The notes under the pieces were generated by a model. The model ran no database searches. It saw only the letters and a list, made by a program, of their open reading frames with translations, and had not been told where the DNA came from. The position numbers and the translations under genes are program-made. From Candidatus Zhuqueibacterota bacterium (GTDB lineage Bacteria; Zhuqueibacterota; Zhuqueibacteria; Zhuqueibacterales; Geothermadaptataceae), in the NCBI GenBank assembly GCA_030950365.1, contig JAUZRQ010000077.1, positions 1 to 64,000 of the forward strand: a stretch of 64,000 nucleotides of DNA, given 5' to 3'. Shown here piece after piece: positions 1 through 9,164 of the stretch. The number at the start of each line of letters is the position of its first letter. Positions within the stretch are counted from its first letter, which is position 1.

Positions 1-3000
1 GAAACCACCAGCCAGCTCTGGTTTCATTTCCTGTCCGGATCGGGCGGTAGCTCTACGCCGCCGCCCGCACCGGCGATCACCAGCTTCACACCGACCAGCG
101 GGCCGGAAGGCACCGAAGTCTCGATCGTCGGCAGCAACTTCACCGGCGCCACAGCCGTCGAGTTCAACGGCGCCGCCGCAGCCACATTCATCGTCGATGC
201 CGACACCCTCATCCGAGCCAACGTACCCGCCGGCGCCACCAGCGGGCCCATCGCCGTCACCACGCCCAACGGCACCGCCACAAGCGCCGATTCATTCACC
301 GTGACACAGCCAACGCCGCCGCCAGCACCGGCGATCACCAGCTTCACACCGACCAGTGGGCCCGAAGGCACCGAAGTCTCGATCGTCGGAAGCAGCTTCA
401 CCGGCGCCACAGCCGTCGAGTTCAACGGCGTCGCCGCGGCCACATTCATCGTCGATGCCGACACCCTCATCCGAGCCAACGTGCCCACCGCCGCTACCAG
501 CGGACCCATCGCCGTCACCACGCCCAACGGCACCGCCACAAGCGCGGACTCGTTCACCGTGACGCAACCCACGCCGGCCACGCCAACGGTGGCCGAAATT
601 GCAACCACCACCGGCGGAACCAGCGACTTGTATCCGAATCAGAGCCGGGTGTTTTATCACGCGGGCTCGTGGTGGATGATCGCGCGCGCCGCCGCCGATG
701 GCGACTGGTATTTGTGGCAGTTTCAGAACAATGCCTGGCAGCAATTGACGCTGCTGGAAACGCGCTCGTCCAGCCGTCTAGACCTGCAGCTCGACCCGAC
801 GAGCGGCCGACTATACGTGCTGTTCAGTCACCGTTCCACTCCCAAACTGCTGCGCATGACCTACGATATTTCCGGCTGGGTCATTGACAGTGGTTATCCG
901 AAAACCATATCCAGCTTTGCGGCCGACAAAAACTATCCCATGTCGTTCGTGCGCGACAGCCGCGGTGAGATCTGGGTATTCCAGATCAAAAGTGGTGAAT
1001 TGCGCATGAACCACTCCGCTGATGAAGGCCAGACCTGGGACGGCCTGCAGGTGCTGGCTACTGGCCTCGGCAAAGGTCTGGCGGACTGCGGTGAATTTTA
1101 TCAGAACGGGGTAGCCTACGTGGGCGTTGGTTTCGCCGATGGCGGCACCCGTGGCATCGGCTTTCTCAGCCATCGTCTGGGGGATCCGATCACAAGCTGG
1201 ACCGACGAATCCGGCCAGCTCGGGTTCATTGGTAGTGAGCAGCCGCGCAAGGAAGTGGCCCTGGCCGTGGCCAGCGATCAGAGCGTGTACCTGTTTTTCA
1301 GCACCCGATCGTCACAGGCCAGCGATCCCGGCAACGTGCTGTACCGTCGCGATCCCGCCACCGGGCAGTGGCAGGCCTATGAAGTCAACGGCAGCGCCGA
1401 TGCCTGGATGAGTCCGGGCGTGATGGTGGATGAGACCAATGCCCGGCTTTATGTACTGGGCGCTAGCGGGGCCGGCACGGTGCAGTACAAATCCGTGCTG
1501 CTCGGTCAGGAAGCCGATCTGCGCCAGCAAACGGCCAGTACTCTGTTTGAAGCCGCCGGACACAGCTTGGCCAGCGTCGGCACGCCGCGCAACGGCGTGG
1601 AAAGCGTGGCGCAAATTCTTTTCCTGGCGGGCGATGAAACCGGCGGTTCGCTGTGGCACGGTTTTCTACCGATCTCCGGCGGTGGTTCGGCGCCACCGCC
1701 TGCCAACAAGCCAAGCATCACCGGATTCAGTCCGGACAGCGGTATGGTGGGCACCGAAGTAACCATCACCGGCACCAACTTCAGCGGCGCCACTCAGGTG
1801 CGATTCAACAACACCATCGCCGTGACCTATTTTGTTGATTCAGACAGTGTCATCCGCGCAACGGTCCCGAACTCCGCCACCACTGGCAAAATCACCGTGG
1901 TGACGCCCAATGGTTCCGCCACCAGTGCCAGTGATTTTACCGTGATCCAGCCGGCACCGGTTCTGGCTTCCTTCACGCCTAGCACGGGCAACACCGATAC
2001 CGAAGTGCGAATCAGCGGCCAGCACTTTTCCGATGCCACCGAGGTGACCTTCAACGGTACGCCGGCCGTCACCTACAGCGTGGATGCGGATACGCTGATC
2101 CGCGCCAATGTGCCGCCGGGCGCCACCACCGGCTTCATTTCCGTCACCACGCCGTGGGGCACGGCCACCAGCGCGGATACGTTCACGGTCACGCAGATTC
2201 CGATTATTGCCAGCTTCACGCCAACATCCGGTACGCCGGGCACGCAGGTTACCCTGATCGGTCACAATTTCACTGGCGCTACCTCGGTGATGTTCAATGG
2301 TACGCCGGTCACGGTATACACAGTGGATGCCGACACCATGATCACGGCCACCCTGCCGGACAGCGCCACCACCGGCCTGATCAGCGTGACCACGGCTTTT
2401 GGCACAGGCTACAGCGGCAGCAACTTTACCGTGACGCCCCAGGGCGCCCTCGGCACCTCCATTGCCGGTACCATGGACGGCAGCGAAAAGCCCAACCAGA
2501 GCAAGGTGTTCTATTACGATGGCACCTGGTGGATCGCGGCGCGCTCGAGAGCGGATTCCGACTGGTATCTGTGGAAATATGAGAATAATACGTGGGTCCA
2601 GGATGCGTTCATTCACGGTAGCTCATCGGCTCGGCCGGATTGTTTTATCGAGCCGGATTCAGCGAAGCTGTACGTGTTTGTCACGCATAAATCCAAAACC
2701 CGGTTCAATCGCTACAGCTACGTGAACGGAAGCTGGCAGATGGATTCTGGCTATCCGGTTTCGCTGGATTTCAACACCAATAATGATGACCCGGCGAGTT
2801 TCTGCCGTGCGCAGGATGGCACCCTCTGGGCCTTCCGTATCAATAGAGGAAACCTCGAAGCGGTGTACTCCATTGATGAAGGTCAGAGCTGGTCGGCGCC
2901 CGTGGTTCTCAAAAATAGCTTGAATGCCAGCAGCGGAGTCACCAGCGCTGTTCGGTTTGCCGCTGCCGGGCAGACGTATGTTGGCGTGGCCTACGGTGAA

Positions 3001-3873
3001 AATACCACTTCTAGTAGCACATTCGGTTTCCTGTATCATCAAGACGGTGCAGCTCCGCTCCTATGGACCGACGAGAGCGATTCGCTAACCGCCTTTATAG
3101 ATGAAAAAGGCGACGATCACATCGCTATCGCGGCCAGCGATTCCGGCGAGGTGTTTATCATTGGCAAAACGGGCGGGGGCGGGCAGGATGCACCTGCCAA
3201 TCCGCTCTACAAGCGCAATCCCGATGGCGCCTGGGAACGGTTCGTCGTCAATTACTACGCTGATGAACAATGGACACGTCCCTCGCTCGTCATCGATCGC
3301 AGCACCGATCGGTTGTACCTTTTTGGGACTCTACAACGTGGCGTAGGCAAATACAAGGTTTGTCAAATTGGGCAAGAAGGCACTCTTGCCATGCAGACCG
3401 GCGAAATCCTGTACCAGAACAATCTGGATGAGTTCTGGAATTTGAACACGCCGAAGCACAGCGTGGAACAGAGCTGGGGCCTCATGACCATCGCCGACAA
3501 TCTCATCGATGGCACGGTCTGGTACAACCACCTCGACATCACCGGTGCGGTGGCCAAACGCGGCCTGGTGCAGGCGGACGCCGGGGAAGCGGTCAGGACC
3601 TTTGCCCTGCTCGGCAATTTCCCGAATCCGTTCAACATCCAGACCAAAATCGCCTTTCAGTTGCCGGAAACGGCCATAGTGCGCATCAGTGTGTTCGACA
3701 TCCTGGGCCGGCGCGTGAAACTGTTGCACGACGGTGAACTGAAACGCGGACGGCATGTGGTCACCTGGGACGGCACCAATGCCTCGGGACAGGTGGTGGC
3801 CAGTGGCATGTACTTGCTGCAGATCGAAACCCCGCGGCACCGGGTGGCTAAACCCATGACCTTGCTCAAATGA
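1..3873 (+). CDS. Large cell-surface protein with IPT/TIG repeats, propeller-like regions and a C-terminal sorting domain (5' end missing)
   Basis: The frame is open from base 1, so the N-terminus and any signal peptide lie outside the window. Seen in order: IPT/TIG domains at about nt 73-297 and 331-555, a region rich in aromatic and Asp-box-like turns at 600-1680, three more IPT domains at about 1711-1947, 1966-2190 and 2203-2433, a second propeller-like region at 2449-3540, and a terminal domain at 3600-3873 with LLGNFPNPFN, ISVFDILGRRV and ASGMYLLQIET. That last domain matches the FlgD-Ig/Por-secretion sorting type, so export and surface anchoring are inferred. The two propeller-like regions resemble each other (NQSKVFYYDGTWW against NQSRVFYHAGSWW), so half of the protein is an internal duplication. 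The ligand is unknown; adhesion or glycan binding is a guess. A GTG at 301 is only an internal codon. A terminator follows the stop codon. Confidence 0.85.
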   Translation, partial: ETTSQLWFHFLSGSGGSSTPPPAPAITSFTPTSGPEGTEVSIVGSNFTGATAVEFNGAAAATFIVDADTLIRANVPAGATSGPIAVTTPNGTATSADSFTVTQPTPPPAPAITSFTPTSGPEGTEVSIVGSSFTGATAVEFNGVAAATFIVDADTLIRANVPTAATSGPIAVTTPNGTATSADSFTVTQPTPATPTVAEIATTTGGTSDLYPNQSRVFYHAGSWWMIARAAADGDWYLWQFQNNAWQQLTLLETRSSSRLDLQLDPTSGRLYVLFSHRSTPKLLRMTYDISGWVIDSGYPKTISSFAADKNYPMSFVRDSRGEIWVFQIKSGELRMNHSADEGQTWDGLQVLATGLGKGLADCGEFYQNGVAYVGVGFADGGTRGIGFLSHRLGDPITSWTDESGQLGFIGSEQPRKEVALAVASDQSVYLFFSTRSSQASDPGNVLYRRDPATGQWQAYEVNGSADAWMSPGVMVDETNARLYVLGASGAGTVQYKSVLLGQEADLRQQTASTLFEAAGHSLASVGTPRNGVESVAQILFLAGDETGGSLWHGFLPISGGGSAPPPANKPSITGFSPDSGMVGTEVTITGTNFSGATQVRFNNTIAVTYFVDSDSVIRATVPNSATTGKITVVTPNGSATSASDFTVIQPAPVLASFTPSTGNTDTEVRISGQHFSDATEVTFNGTPAVTYSVDADTLIRANVPPGATTGFISVTTPWGTATSADTFTVTQIPIIASFTPTSGTPGTQVTLIGHNFTGATSVMFNGTPVTVYTVDADTMITATLPDSATTGLISVTTAFGTGYSGSNFTVTPQGALGTSIAGTMDGSEKPNQSKVFYYDGTWWIAARSRADSDWYLWKYENNTWVQDAFIHGSSSARPDCFIEPDSAKLYVFVTHKSKTRFNRYSYVNGSWQMDSGYPVSLDFNTNNDDPASFCRAQDGTLWAFRINRGNLEAVYSIDEGQSWSAPVVLKNSLNASSGVTSAVRFAAAGQTYVGVAYGENTTSSSTFGFLYHQDGAAPLLWTDESDSLTAFIDEKGDDHIAIAASDSGEVFIIGKTGGGGQDAPANPLYKRNPDGAWERFVVNYYADEQWTRPSLVIDRSTDRLYLFGTLQRGVGKYKVCQIGQEGTLAMQTGEILYQNNLDEFWNLNTPKHSVEQSWGLMTIADNLIDGTVWYNHLDITGAVAKRGLVQADAGEAVRTFALLGNFPNPFNIQTKIAFQLPETAIVRISVFDILGRRVKLLHDGELKRGRHVVTWDGTNASGQVVASGMYLLQIETPRHRVAKPMTLLK
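73..555 (+). repeat. Near-identical tandem IPT-encoding repeat, 258-bp period
   Basis: The segments at about 73-297 and 331-555 are almost identical at the DNA level and in frame. Both encode an IPT domain with the motifs ITSFTPTSGPEGTEVSIVGS and VDADTLIRANVP. The offset is 258 bp, exactly 86 codons. The later IPT domains of the same gene (1711-2433) are clearly diverged, so this pair is a recent in-frame duplication, and more units may lie upstream of the window edge. Confidence 0.9.
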
Positions 3874-3888
3874 CCGATGGCAAAGCCA

Positions 3889-3920
3889 TAAAAAAGGCGG
3901 CTCTCAGGCCGCCTTTTTTA
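3889..3920 (+). terminator. Rho-independent terminator after the surface-protein gene
   Basis: A perfect 11-bp stem (AAAAAGGCGGC at 3891-3901, GCCGCCTTTTT at 3908-3918) with a 6-nt loop and a T-rich tail starts about 18 bp after the stop codon. The A run on the left arm would let it work in both directions. Confidence 0.85.
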
Positions 3921-4468
3921 TTTTTACAGGTCAACATATCATTTCTCGCCAGCCAAATACTAAACACAGGATTCATCCGCAGCGGAGGCAGGATAGATGA
4001 TGGCTGGCGAACGGCCAGCGCTGATTTTGAGCAACCACAAACTTGCCGGACGGGCGCCGAATTGCGAAAGACTCCGAATAAATGCACCTGAATTGAAACA
4101 CCGATGTTGGCCCGGTTGGCGTGGCGATCCATCAGTAAAACCGCGGAGCAGCATACCAGGCCACACAGGGATTTCTCCGGATTCGTAACTATTCAGCCGT
4201 ATCAACCCTTTCGATATTGAACCGTAATCTTTTTCTTTAAAACAAAAGGAGATGAGATTCCGGCACTTCAGCGTCTCCCTTACGGTCGCCCCTGAAGGCC
4301 GGAATGACAAATCACGGCACATGCTGAACAGTTACTTTTCGGAGATATCTTTTAAATTCGGCAGGGAATGTTCGCCTTGCCTGAACCGTTGAAAAAGCCC
4401 AATTCTGCAACGATTCAGTAGTTATCTTGCCAGGGCGTAAATGCGGGCAAAAAATGAGGGAGTACCTT
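3921..4468. other. Intergenic region without a recognisable gene
   Basis: No ORF here has a convincing start, ribosome site or recognisable product. The region holds one copy of the dispersed inverted-repeat element (4185-4335). A further half-end-like sequence, CAACGATTCAG, lies near 4408. Confidence 0.6.
4185..4335. repeat. MITE-like intergenic element, copy A
   Basis: The ends form an inverted repeat, GTAACTATTCAGC (4185-4197) against GCTGAACAGTTAC (4323-4335), matching at 12 of 13 positions. Inside, ATTCCGG and CCGGAAT flank a TTCAG/CTGAA stem. The right 85-90 bp, read on the minus strand, matches copy B at 56818-56905 at roughly 90% identity by eye. There is no ORF inside. Confidence 0.75.
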
Positions 4469-5164
4469 CTATTTTCCCGCCAACTGGCGCATTTCCCAAA
4501 ACTTCTTTTCCAGAAGGTCCGGCCGGTTGATCACCTTGCGGATCCAATTGAGCTTGATGTCCAGCCGCTCTACCGGGGTGAGGCGCCAGGGGAGGTCGGA
4601 TTTGTGCAGCGCTGTGATGATGTGGTACAGGCAAAGCGCCACACTCACTGAAATATTGAAGCTCTCGGTAAACCCGAACATGGGGATGCGTACGTACTCA
4701 TCGGCCATGGACAGAGCGGTATCGGACAGGCCCAGTTCCTCGGTGCCGAACAGTAGCGCCATTTTGCCATCCAGCGGCAGATCTTCCAGCATGCAATCAT
4801 CGCGATGGGGCGTGGTTGCCACCAGCCGGTAGCCACGTTTTTTCAATTCGGTCAAACAGGCCACGGTATTATCTATATTGGTGTGGTTGAAGCGGTGGAT
4901 ATCCACCCACTTTGACGCGCCGAGCACCACCCCGGCTTTCACCTCAAAAATATTGCGGTTTTCGATGACATACAGGTCCTGCACGCCGAAGCAATCGCAC
5001 GAGCGCACCACGGCGCTGGCATTCTGTGGTTGATAGATGTCTTCCAGCACCACCGTGACATAGCGCGTGCGATGATCCAGCACCTGTTCAATCTTACGCC
5101 GTTTGTTTTCCGTGGCAAATCCGGACAGGTAATCGTACAATGCAGCTTTCACGTCGGGAGTCAT
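4469..5164 (-). CDS. trmH: SpoU/TrmH-family tRNA (guanosine-2'-O-)-methyltransferase
   Basis: A 231-residue SPOUT methyltransferase that would transfer a methyl group from S-adenosylmethionine to a ribose 2'-OH in RNA; TrmH modifies G18 of tRNA. All three SpoU motifs are visible: NASAVVRSCDCFGV near residue 48, LFGTEELGLSD near residue 140, and FTESFNISVSVAL near residue 160, which together form the knotted SAM site. The short N-terminal helix and C-terminal extension (LDIKLNWIRKVINRPDLLEK) are as in TrmH proper. The start at 5164 is preceded by AGGAAGG; the in-frame extension upstream to 5296 lacks family similarity. It is monocistronic. An rRNA or other tRNA target cannot be excluded. Confidence 0.88.
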   Translation of the reverse strand: MTPDVKAALYDYLSGFATENKRRKIEQVLDHRTRYVTVVLEDIYQPQNASAVVRSCDCFGVQDLYVIENRNIFEVKAGVVLGASKWVDIHRFNHTNIDNTVACLTELKKRGYRLVATTPHRDDCMLEDLPLDGKMALLFGTEELGLSDTALSMADEYVRIPMFGFTESFNISVSVALCLYHIITALHKSDLPWRLTPVERLDIKLNWIRKVINRPDLLEKKFWEMRQLAGK

Positions 5165-5830
5165 GGCACCTTCCTGTGGGTTTCCATGCAAAAATAGCCA
5201 ACATTTGCAAAATGTCAAGCGATTATTCGCTTTCGAACGGCGGGGGCTTTTGCAGACAAGGAAACCGCACAGCAAAGGCAATGGAAATGAGGCCAAAAAT
5301 CAGGTAGGCGTCCCCCCAAAAAAATGAATCCCATTCATTTTTTCTTGCTTTTAACAGATAATTTTTTATCATTAAAAACACTGGCGAACCGCACTTCACG
5401 ATGATTCCGGACGTCCACTCGCGCACTTCCGACACGCCAGGTTTTCCCCGGTACGCGCCATCTCCCGATTTACCTGAGGACCGCATTCGCATGCCCGACT
5501 TGGATTCGCAACCTGGAAAGCAATGTAACCCAGGAGGGGAAAACTGCACTACCTTTTGCTCCGGTTTCCGCGGCATTTGCTTTTCTTATAACATACGACT
5601 GGCAAATCACCGCGGCCGTCCCGCTAATCGGTGCCACACACCGGCCGTTTCTCGACATGAACGCCTCCCGAAGCACGTGAACCCGCGGGCACTTCAGGGA
5701 GGATCGGTCGCAACCATTGCGCCGTTTCCTGGCAGAACGGCTGCATGAAATCAGGACAACCTTTGGGTCCATTCTGGCCCAATCCTTAACTTCAAATATA
5801 TTCTGGCTTCAAAAGAAGGGGAACCGATCC
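5165..5830. other. Intergenic region, no supported gene
   Basis: Two overlapping ORFs of about 100-115 codons occur on opposite strands here (around 5401-5772). Both have Pro/Arg/Cys-rich, unprotein-like composition and no ribosome site, so neither is called. No clear repeat or terminator was seen. Confidence 0.5.
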
Positions 5831-6058
5831 ATGAATGACAAAAAATCCATGCGCCGCAAGTACTATCTTAAAAACCGAGAAAAAATCCTCGCCCGCTTGA
5901 AGCGGAAATATGAAGAAAACGCTGCCTATCGCGAGGCCATCAAGCAACGGGCCAAAAAACGCTATCACGAAGATCCGAAGTACCGCGAACGGACCCTCCG
6001 CAGGGCCAAAGAGCGCTACCGCCGCCTGAAAGCCGCCCGAACGGACAAGGCGGCGTAA
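5831..6058 (+). CDS. Small Lys/Arg/Tyr-rich repeat protein of unknown function
   Basis: A 75-residue, strongly basic protein. The ATG at 5831 follows AAGGGGAA at a suitable distance; the longer frame back to 5717 has no such support. The chain consists of about three helical repeats of roughly 17-20 residues with the pattern KRYxEDPxYRExxxRRAKxRY (for example YYLKNREKI, KYEENAAYRE, RYHEDPKYRE). Tyr and Arg recur at fixed spacing, which suggests a charged single helix or a nucleic-acid-binding segment; this is inference. I do not recognise a named family. It is isolated between the trmH-like gene and the end of the convergent OmpA-fusion gene. Confidence 0.6.
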   Translation: MNDKKSMRRKYYLKNREKILARLKRKYEENAAYREAIKQRAKKRYHEDPKYRERTLRRAKERYRRLKAARTDKAA

Positions 6059-6203
6059 CCGCTCCTCTTCCAGGAGTCCGCATGATTCTGTTCCATTCGC
6101 TGGCACAGAATGAAGCGGCCACCCCGGGCCGGCAGAACGGATTCCACCCGGTTGATCCGGTTCATCCGGCCTATCGAGGCTTAAACAAACCTTTCCATTG
6201 GCT

Positions 6204-9164
6204 TCAATTCGACGCTTTCGCGGCCAGGGCACAGCGGCCGTTCACGAACGCGCGCGCCGTGAGCACCACGCGGCGGTTTTCCGCCCGCCCCTCCACGGTG
6301 TCGTTGCTGGCAATGGGGCGGCTTTCGCCGTATCCGCGCGCATGCAGCCGTTCCGGCCACACGCACCGGTCAATCAAATACGCGATCACGCTGCGCGCAC
6401 GATTGCGTGACAGGATCAGGTTGTCCGCGTCCTTGCCCACGCTGTCTGTATGGCCTTCGACCTCAAAACAAAGGGAATCGCTGCTAGCCAGCATATCCAC
6501 GAGCTGGCTGGCCACTCCATTCAAAATGGTCTGGCTCGCCGTCGTAAGCTGTGCGCTGCCAGTTTCGAAGGTAACGCCCTGCAGGATATTCGGTTCTGGC
6601 TGCCGCCTGGCCTTTGCCAGAGCCGTGGCCGTGGCGGAATTGTTGTCCGGCCGCGGATCGTCCTGCCATTGCACATACGCCCGGTTCACCAGCCGGCGCC
6701 CTTCCTCGCGGTTCTGTGAGGCCAGCAGATTGATCTCGACGCGCCGATTCAAACGCATGCAGCGCGGACCGCGGTTGGGCACCATCGGAGAGGATTCGCC
6801 ATATCCTGCGGCGACCAGTTGATCCGCCAGCTCGGGCGCCTGCTCCACCAGATATTGCCGAACCCGGCGCGCCCGTCGCATGGACAGGTCCTGGTTGTAC
6901 GCCTCCCCACCCGCGCTATCGGTATGGCCGGCAATTTCGATTCTCACGTCCGGATTGGCCCGCGCCGATAGTAGCAGCTCTGGCAAATAGACATCCAGAG
7001 ACCGGCGGGCAAATTCCGTGAGCTCATCCTGATTGGTGTTGAAAACCACGCTGTCCAGTTTCAGCAATTGATGCCGTCCGATGGGAATATTTCCCACCCG
7101 GGCCGTGTAGGTCACTTCGAAAGCCGCTTCCGGTGGGCCGCTGCCATGCCCCGGCTTCAGCTCGGATACATTCCAGTACAGCATCCTCCCCTGGTGCGAA
7201 ACCGAATCAGGCGCCGGATACGCCTGCAGTAGGGTCAAATGCGCCGGCAGCGAATCCACGATCACGGCGTTCCGGGCCACCGCCGGGCCGAGATTGCTCA
7301 CGCGCAACGCGTATTTCAGCGTATCGCCGGAAAGCGCCTGATCGGGATCGACCAGTTTCGCAATGGCGAGATCGGCGCCAGGCGGTCGCACGTCGATGGA
7401 GACCAGATCGGCCGCGGGATCGCATTGTTCGGCCGCGTAGGCCTTATCCAGGCCAACCTGCAAGGTTGCCAGCCGTTCATCCAGGCCTTCCAGCTTCACG
7501 GAAACGGTCGTGACCGCACCGGGCGCTAGGGCGCCGATGCTCGGATGCAGGATCAGCGAACGTTGCAGCGAATCCCTGGCCACGGGAGCCAAACCGGCCC
7601 ACCGCGCCGCCTGCACGCCCCAAACCGTCAGAGCGGTCGGCGGGCTATGGCCGTTCCCCTGATTTTCGAGGGTTACCAGCAACCTTTGCGGCTCGTCCGG
7701 GCTTTCCGGTTGCTGAATTTGCAAGTCCGTGATCCGCATGGATGGCATGGCAATGGTGAACATGCCGATGCGCCGATCCTTGCGGCCGATCAGCCGGAAA
7801 TGTGAATCGGCATCATAGGCCACCACCGTCCAGTAATACGTTCCGCATTCGAGATTCGCCAGGGTCGCTTGAGTTTGCCCGGTGCGCTGTAGCCGTACGA
7901 CTTCGACCGGCGGTTCGGCCATCAGCCGAATCAAATCCTGCCGGTGGTTGCTGGCCAGCGGCTCGATGAACTGCGCCACGTTATCTCGCTCGTGATCCAT
8001 GATGATCCAGTAGCTCACCGTATCGTACAAATCCGGGTCCCATGCGCGTTCCCAGCGCAACACAACCTCGGAGCTGGCCAGCGAATCGCCCATCTGCGGT
8101 GCGATGCGCTCAAAATGCTCCGGCCCGGTGGGAAAGGCGCTGATGCTACCCTGATAGGGCGCGCGGAAGAATTCACTGCTCTGCTGCGTAGCAAAATCCA
8201 CTCGCAGAGTGCGATTCTGCAGCGCCGGCATCTCAGCCCCGGGCGAGAAGACATCATTCAGGCCAAAGCTCACGCCCACGGCCAGGCTTCGCATCAGGTT
8301 CTGTTTTTCGAAATTATAGCCGCCCCGCACGGTGAGAATCTGCGCCAGGGAAATTTCCGTGCCCAGGGTCACATAATCATCCTCGTGCCGGATGTTGAGA
8401 TAATCCGCGCTCAGGCTGATTTGCAGCCCGTGGTGGGTTCCCATATGCACGGCCATGCCGGCGCGCACGGTGCGCGGCAACGGCGTCAGCCGGTCTTCGA
8501 ACGTGAGCCCCCTGCCGATCTGAGTCACCGCCACGCCGGCGGAAAAAATAAAGCTATCCAGAAAACCGCCCGGTTCGCTCAAAAACCGCATGCGCTGGGT
8601 GCGGAACAACAATCCGGCATCGAAAACAAACGTGTGGTCGTTTACCGAATTGAGATTGCTGCGCAAGAATTTGGCACTCACGCCCAGCGACAGCCGGCGA
8701 TTGATGCCCGTCAATGGCTGCCCGAGGCTGGCGGAGATCAGCAGGTCGCCGCCGGAAGCGGCCGCGGTCCGGCCATTCGAGCTATCGAAATCCGGGATGC
8801 CCAGATAGGTACCACTCAGGCTCAAGCGCGTGTGCGCGCTCCAGGGGGTTCGTATCCGGCTGCCCCAGAATACGCTGGACACGAACATGTCCGGGATCCA
8901 GCGCGTGTAACTCAGCGACCACTGCCATTCGCGCAACAACCCGGTAGCTCCGGGGTTGGCGTAAACGGCATACATGTTGTCGAGATTGCCAGTGAGGCTG
9001 CTATGAATTCCCTGCTGTCGGGCACCGGGGATCAGCTTCAGAAAGCCGCCCCCGGCACGAATTTGCGCTCCGGCGTCATCGCTGGCCCATAGAACCAGGC
9101 CAGCCGCAAGCGTAACGGCCGCCAGTCGCTTGCTCTGTATGATGATGGACTTCTGCGCATTCAC
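6204..9164 (-). CDS. PorV-like barrel / CARDB-DUF11 / double OmpA-domain outer-membrane protein
   Basis: A 986-residue envelope protein. The GTG start at 9164 overlaps the upstream stop (GTGA), and a signal peptide follows (LAAVTLAAGLVLWASDDAGA). Residues of about 35-310 are barrel-like, with the PorV/PorQ-type motif YAVYANPGATGL and alternating amphipathic strands. A fibronectin-like stretch and a CARDB/DUF11 region follow (DLAIAKLVDPDQALSGDTLK). Two OmpA C-terminal domains complete the chain, each with the peptidoglycan-binding signature (IEIAGHTDSAGGEAYN and EVEGHTDSVGKDADN, each followed by an RR or NR helix). The protein would span the outer membrane and grip peptidoglycan twice. The fusion of a PorV-like barrel with two OmpA domains is unusual. 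It is translationally coupled to the secreted DUF11 protein before it, so the pair probably acts together at the cell surface. Confidence 0.85.
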   Translation of the reverse strand: MNAQKSIIIQSKRLAAVTLAAGLVLWASDDAGAQIRAGGGFLKLIPGARQQGIHSSLTGNLDNMYAVYANPGATGLLREWQWSLSYTRWIPDMFVSSVFWGSRIRTPWSAHTRLSLSGTYLGIPDFDSSNGRTAAASGGDLLISASLGQPLTGINRRLSLGVSAKFLRSNLNSVNDHTFVFDAGLLFRTQRMRFLSEPGGFLDSFIFSAGVAVTQIGRGLTFEDRLTPLPRTVRAGMAVHMGTHHGLQISLSADYLNIRHEDDYVTLGTEISLAQILTVRGGYNFEKQNLMRSLAVGVSFGLNDVFSPGAEMPALQNRTLRVDFATQQSSEFFRAPYQGSISAFPTGPEHFERIAPQMGDSLASSEVVLRWERAWDPDLYDTVSYWIIMDHERDNVAQFIEPLASNHRQDLIRLMAEPPVEVVRLQRTGQTQATLANLECGTYYWTVVAYDADSHFRLIGRKDRRIGMFTIAMPSMRITDLQIQQPESPDEPQRLLVTLENQGNGHSPPTALTVWGVQAARWAGLAPVARDSLQRSLILHPSIGALAPGAVTTVSVKLEGLDERLATLQVGLDKAYAAEQCDPAADLVSIDVRPPGADLAIAKLVDPDQALSGDTLKYALRVSNLGPAVARNAVIVDSLPAHLTLLQAYPAPDSVSHQGRMLYWNVSELKPGHGSGPPEAAFEVTYTARVGNIPIGRHQLLKLDSVVFNTNQDELTEFARRSLDVYLPELLLSARANPDVRIEIAGHTDSAGGEAYNQDLSMRRARRVRQYLVEQAPELADQLVAAGYGESSPMVPNRGPRCMRLNRRVEINLLASQNREEGRRLVNRAYVQWQDDPRPDNNSATATALAKARRQPEPNILQGVTFETGSAQLTTASQTILNGVASQLVDMLASSDSLCFEVEGHTDSVGKDADNLILSRNRARSVIAYLIDRCVWPERLHARGYGESRPIASNDTVEGRAENRRVVLTARAFVNGRCALAAKASN

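Noticed and set aside
301-303. GTG at 301 as the start of the first gene
   Set aside because: The frame is open and in the same IPT domain from base 1, so 301 is an internal Val codon.
1840-2616. 258-codon minus-strand frame inside the surface-protein gene
   Set aside because: It mirrors the IPT-encoding strand and has no start signals.
5401-5772. Overlapping ORFs in the 5.4-5.8 kb gap
   Set aside because: Composition is not protein-like and neither has a ribosome site.
7944-9092. 382-codon plus-strand frame opposite the OmpA-fusion gene
   Set aside because: It is antisense to a clearly coding gene with recognisable OmpA and signal-peptide motifs, has His/Gln/Arg-rich shadow-like composition and no ribosome site.
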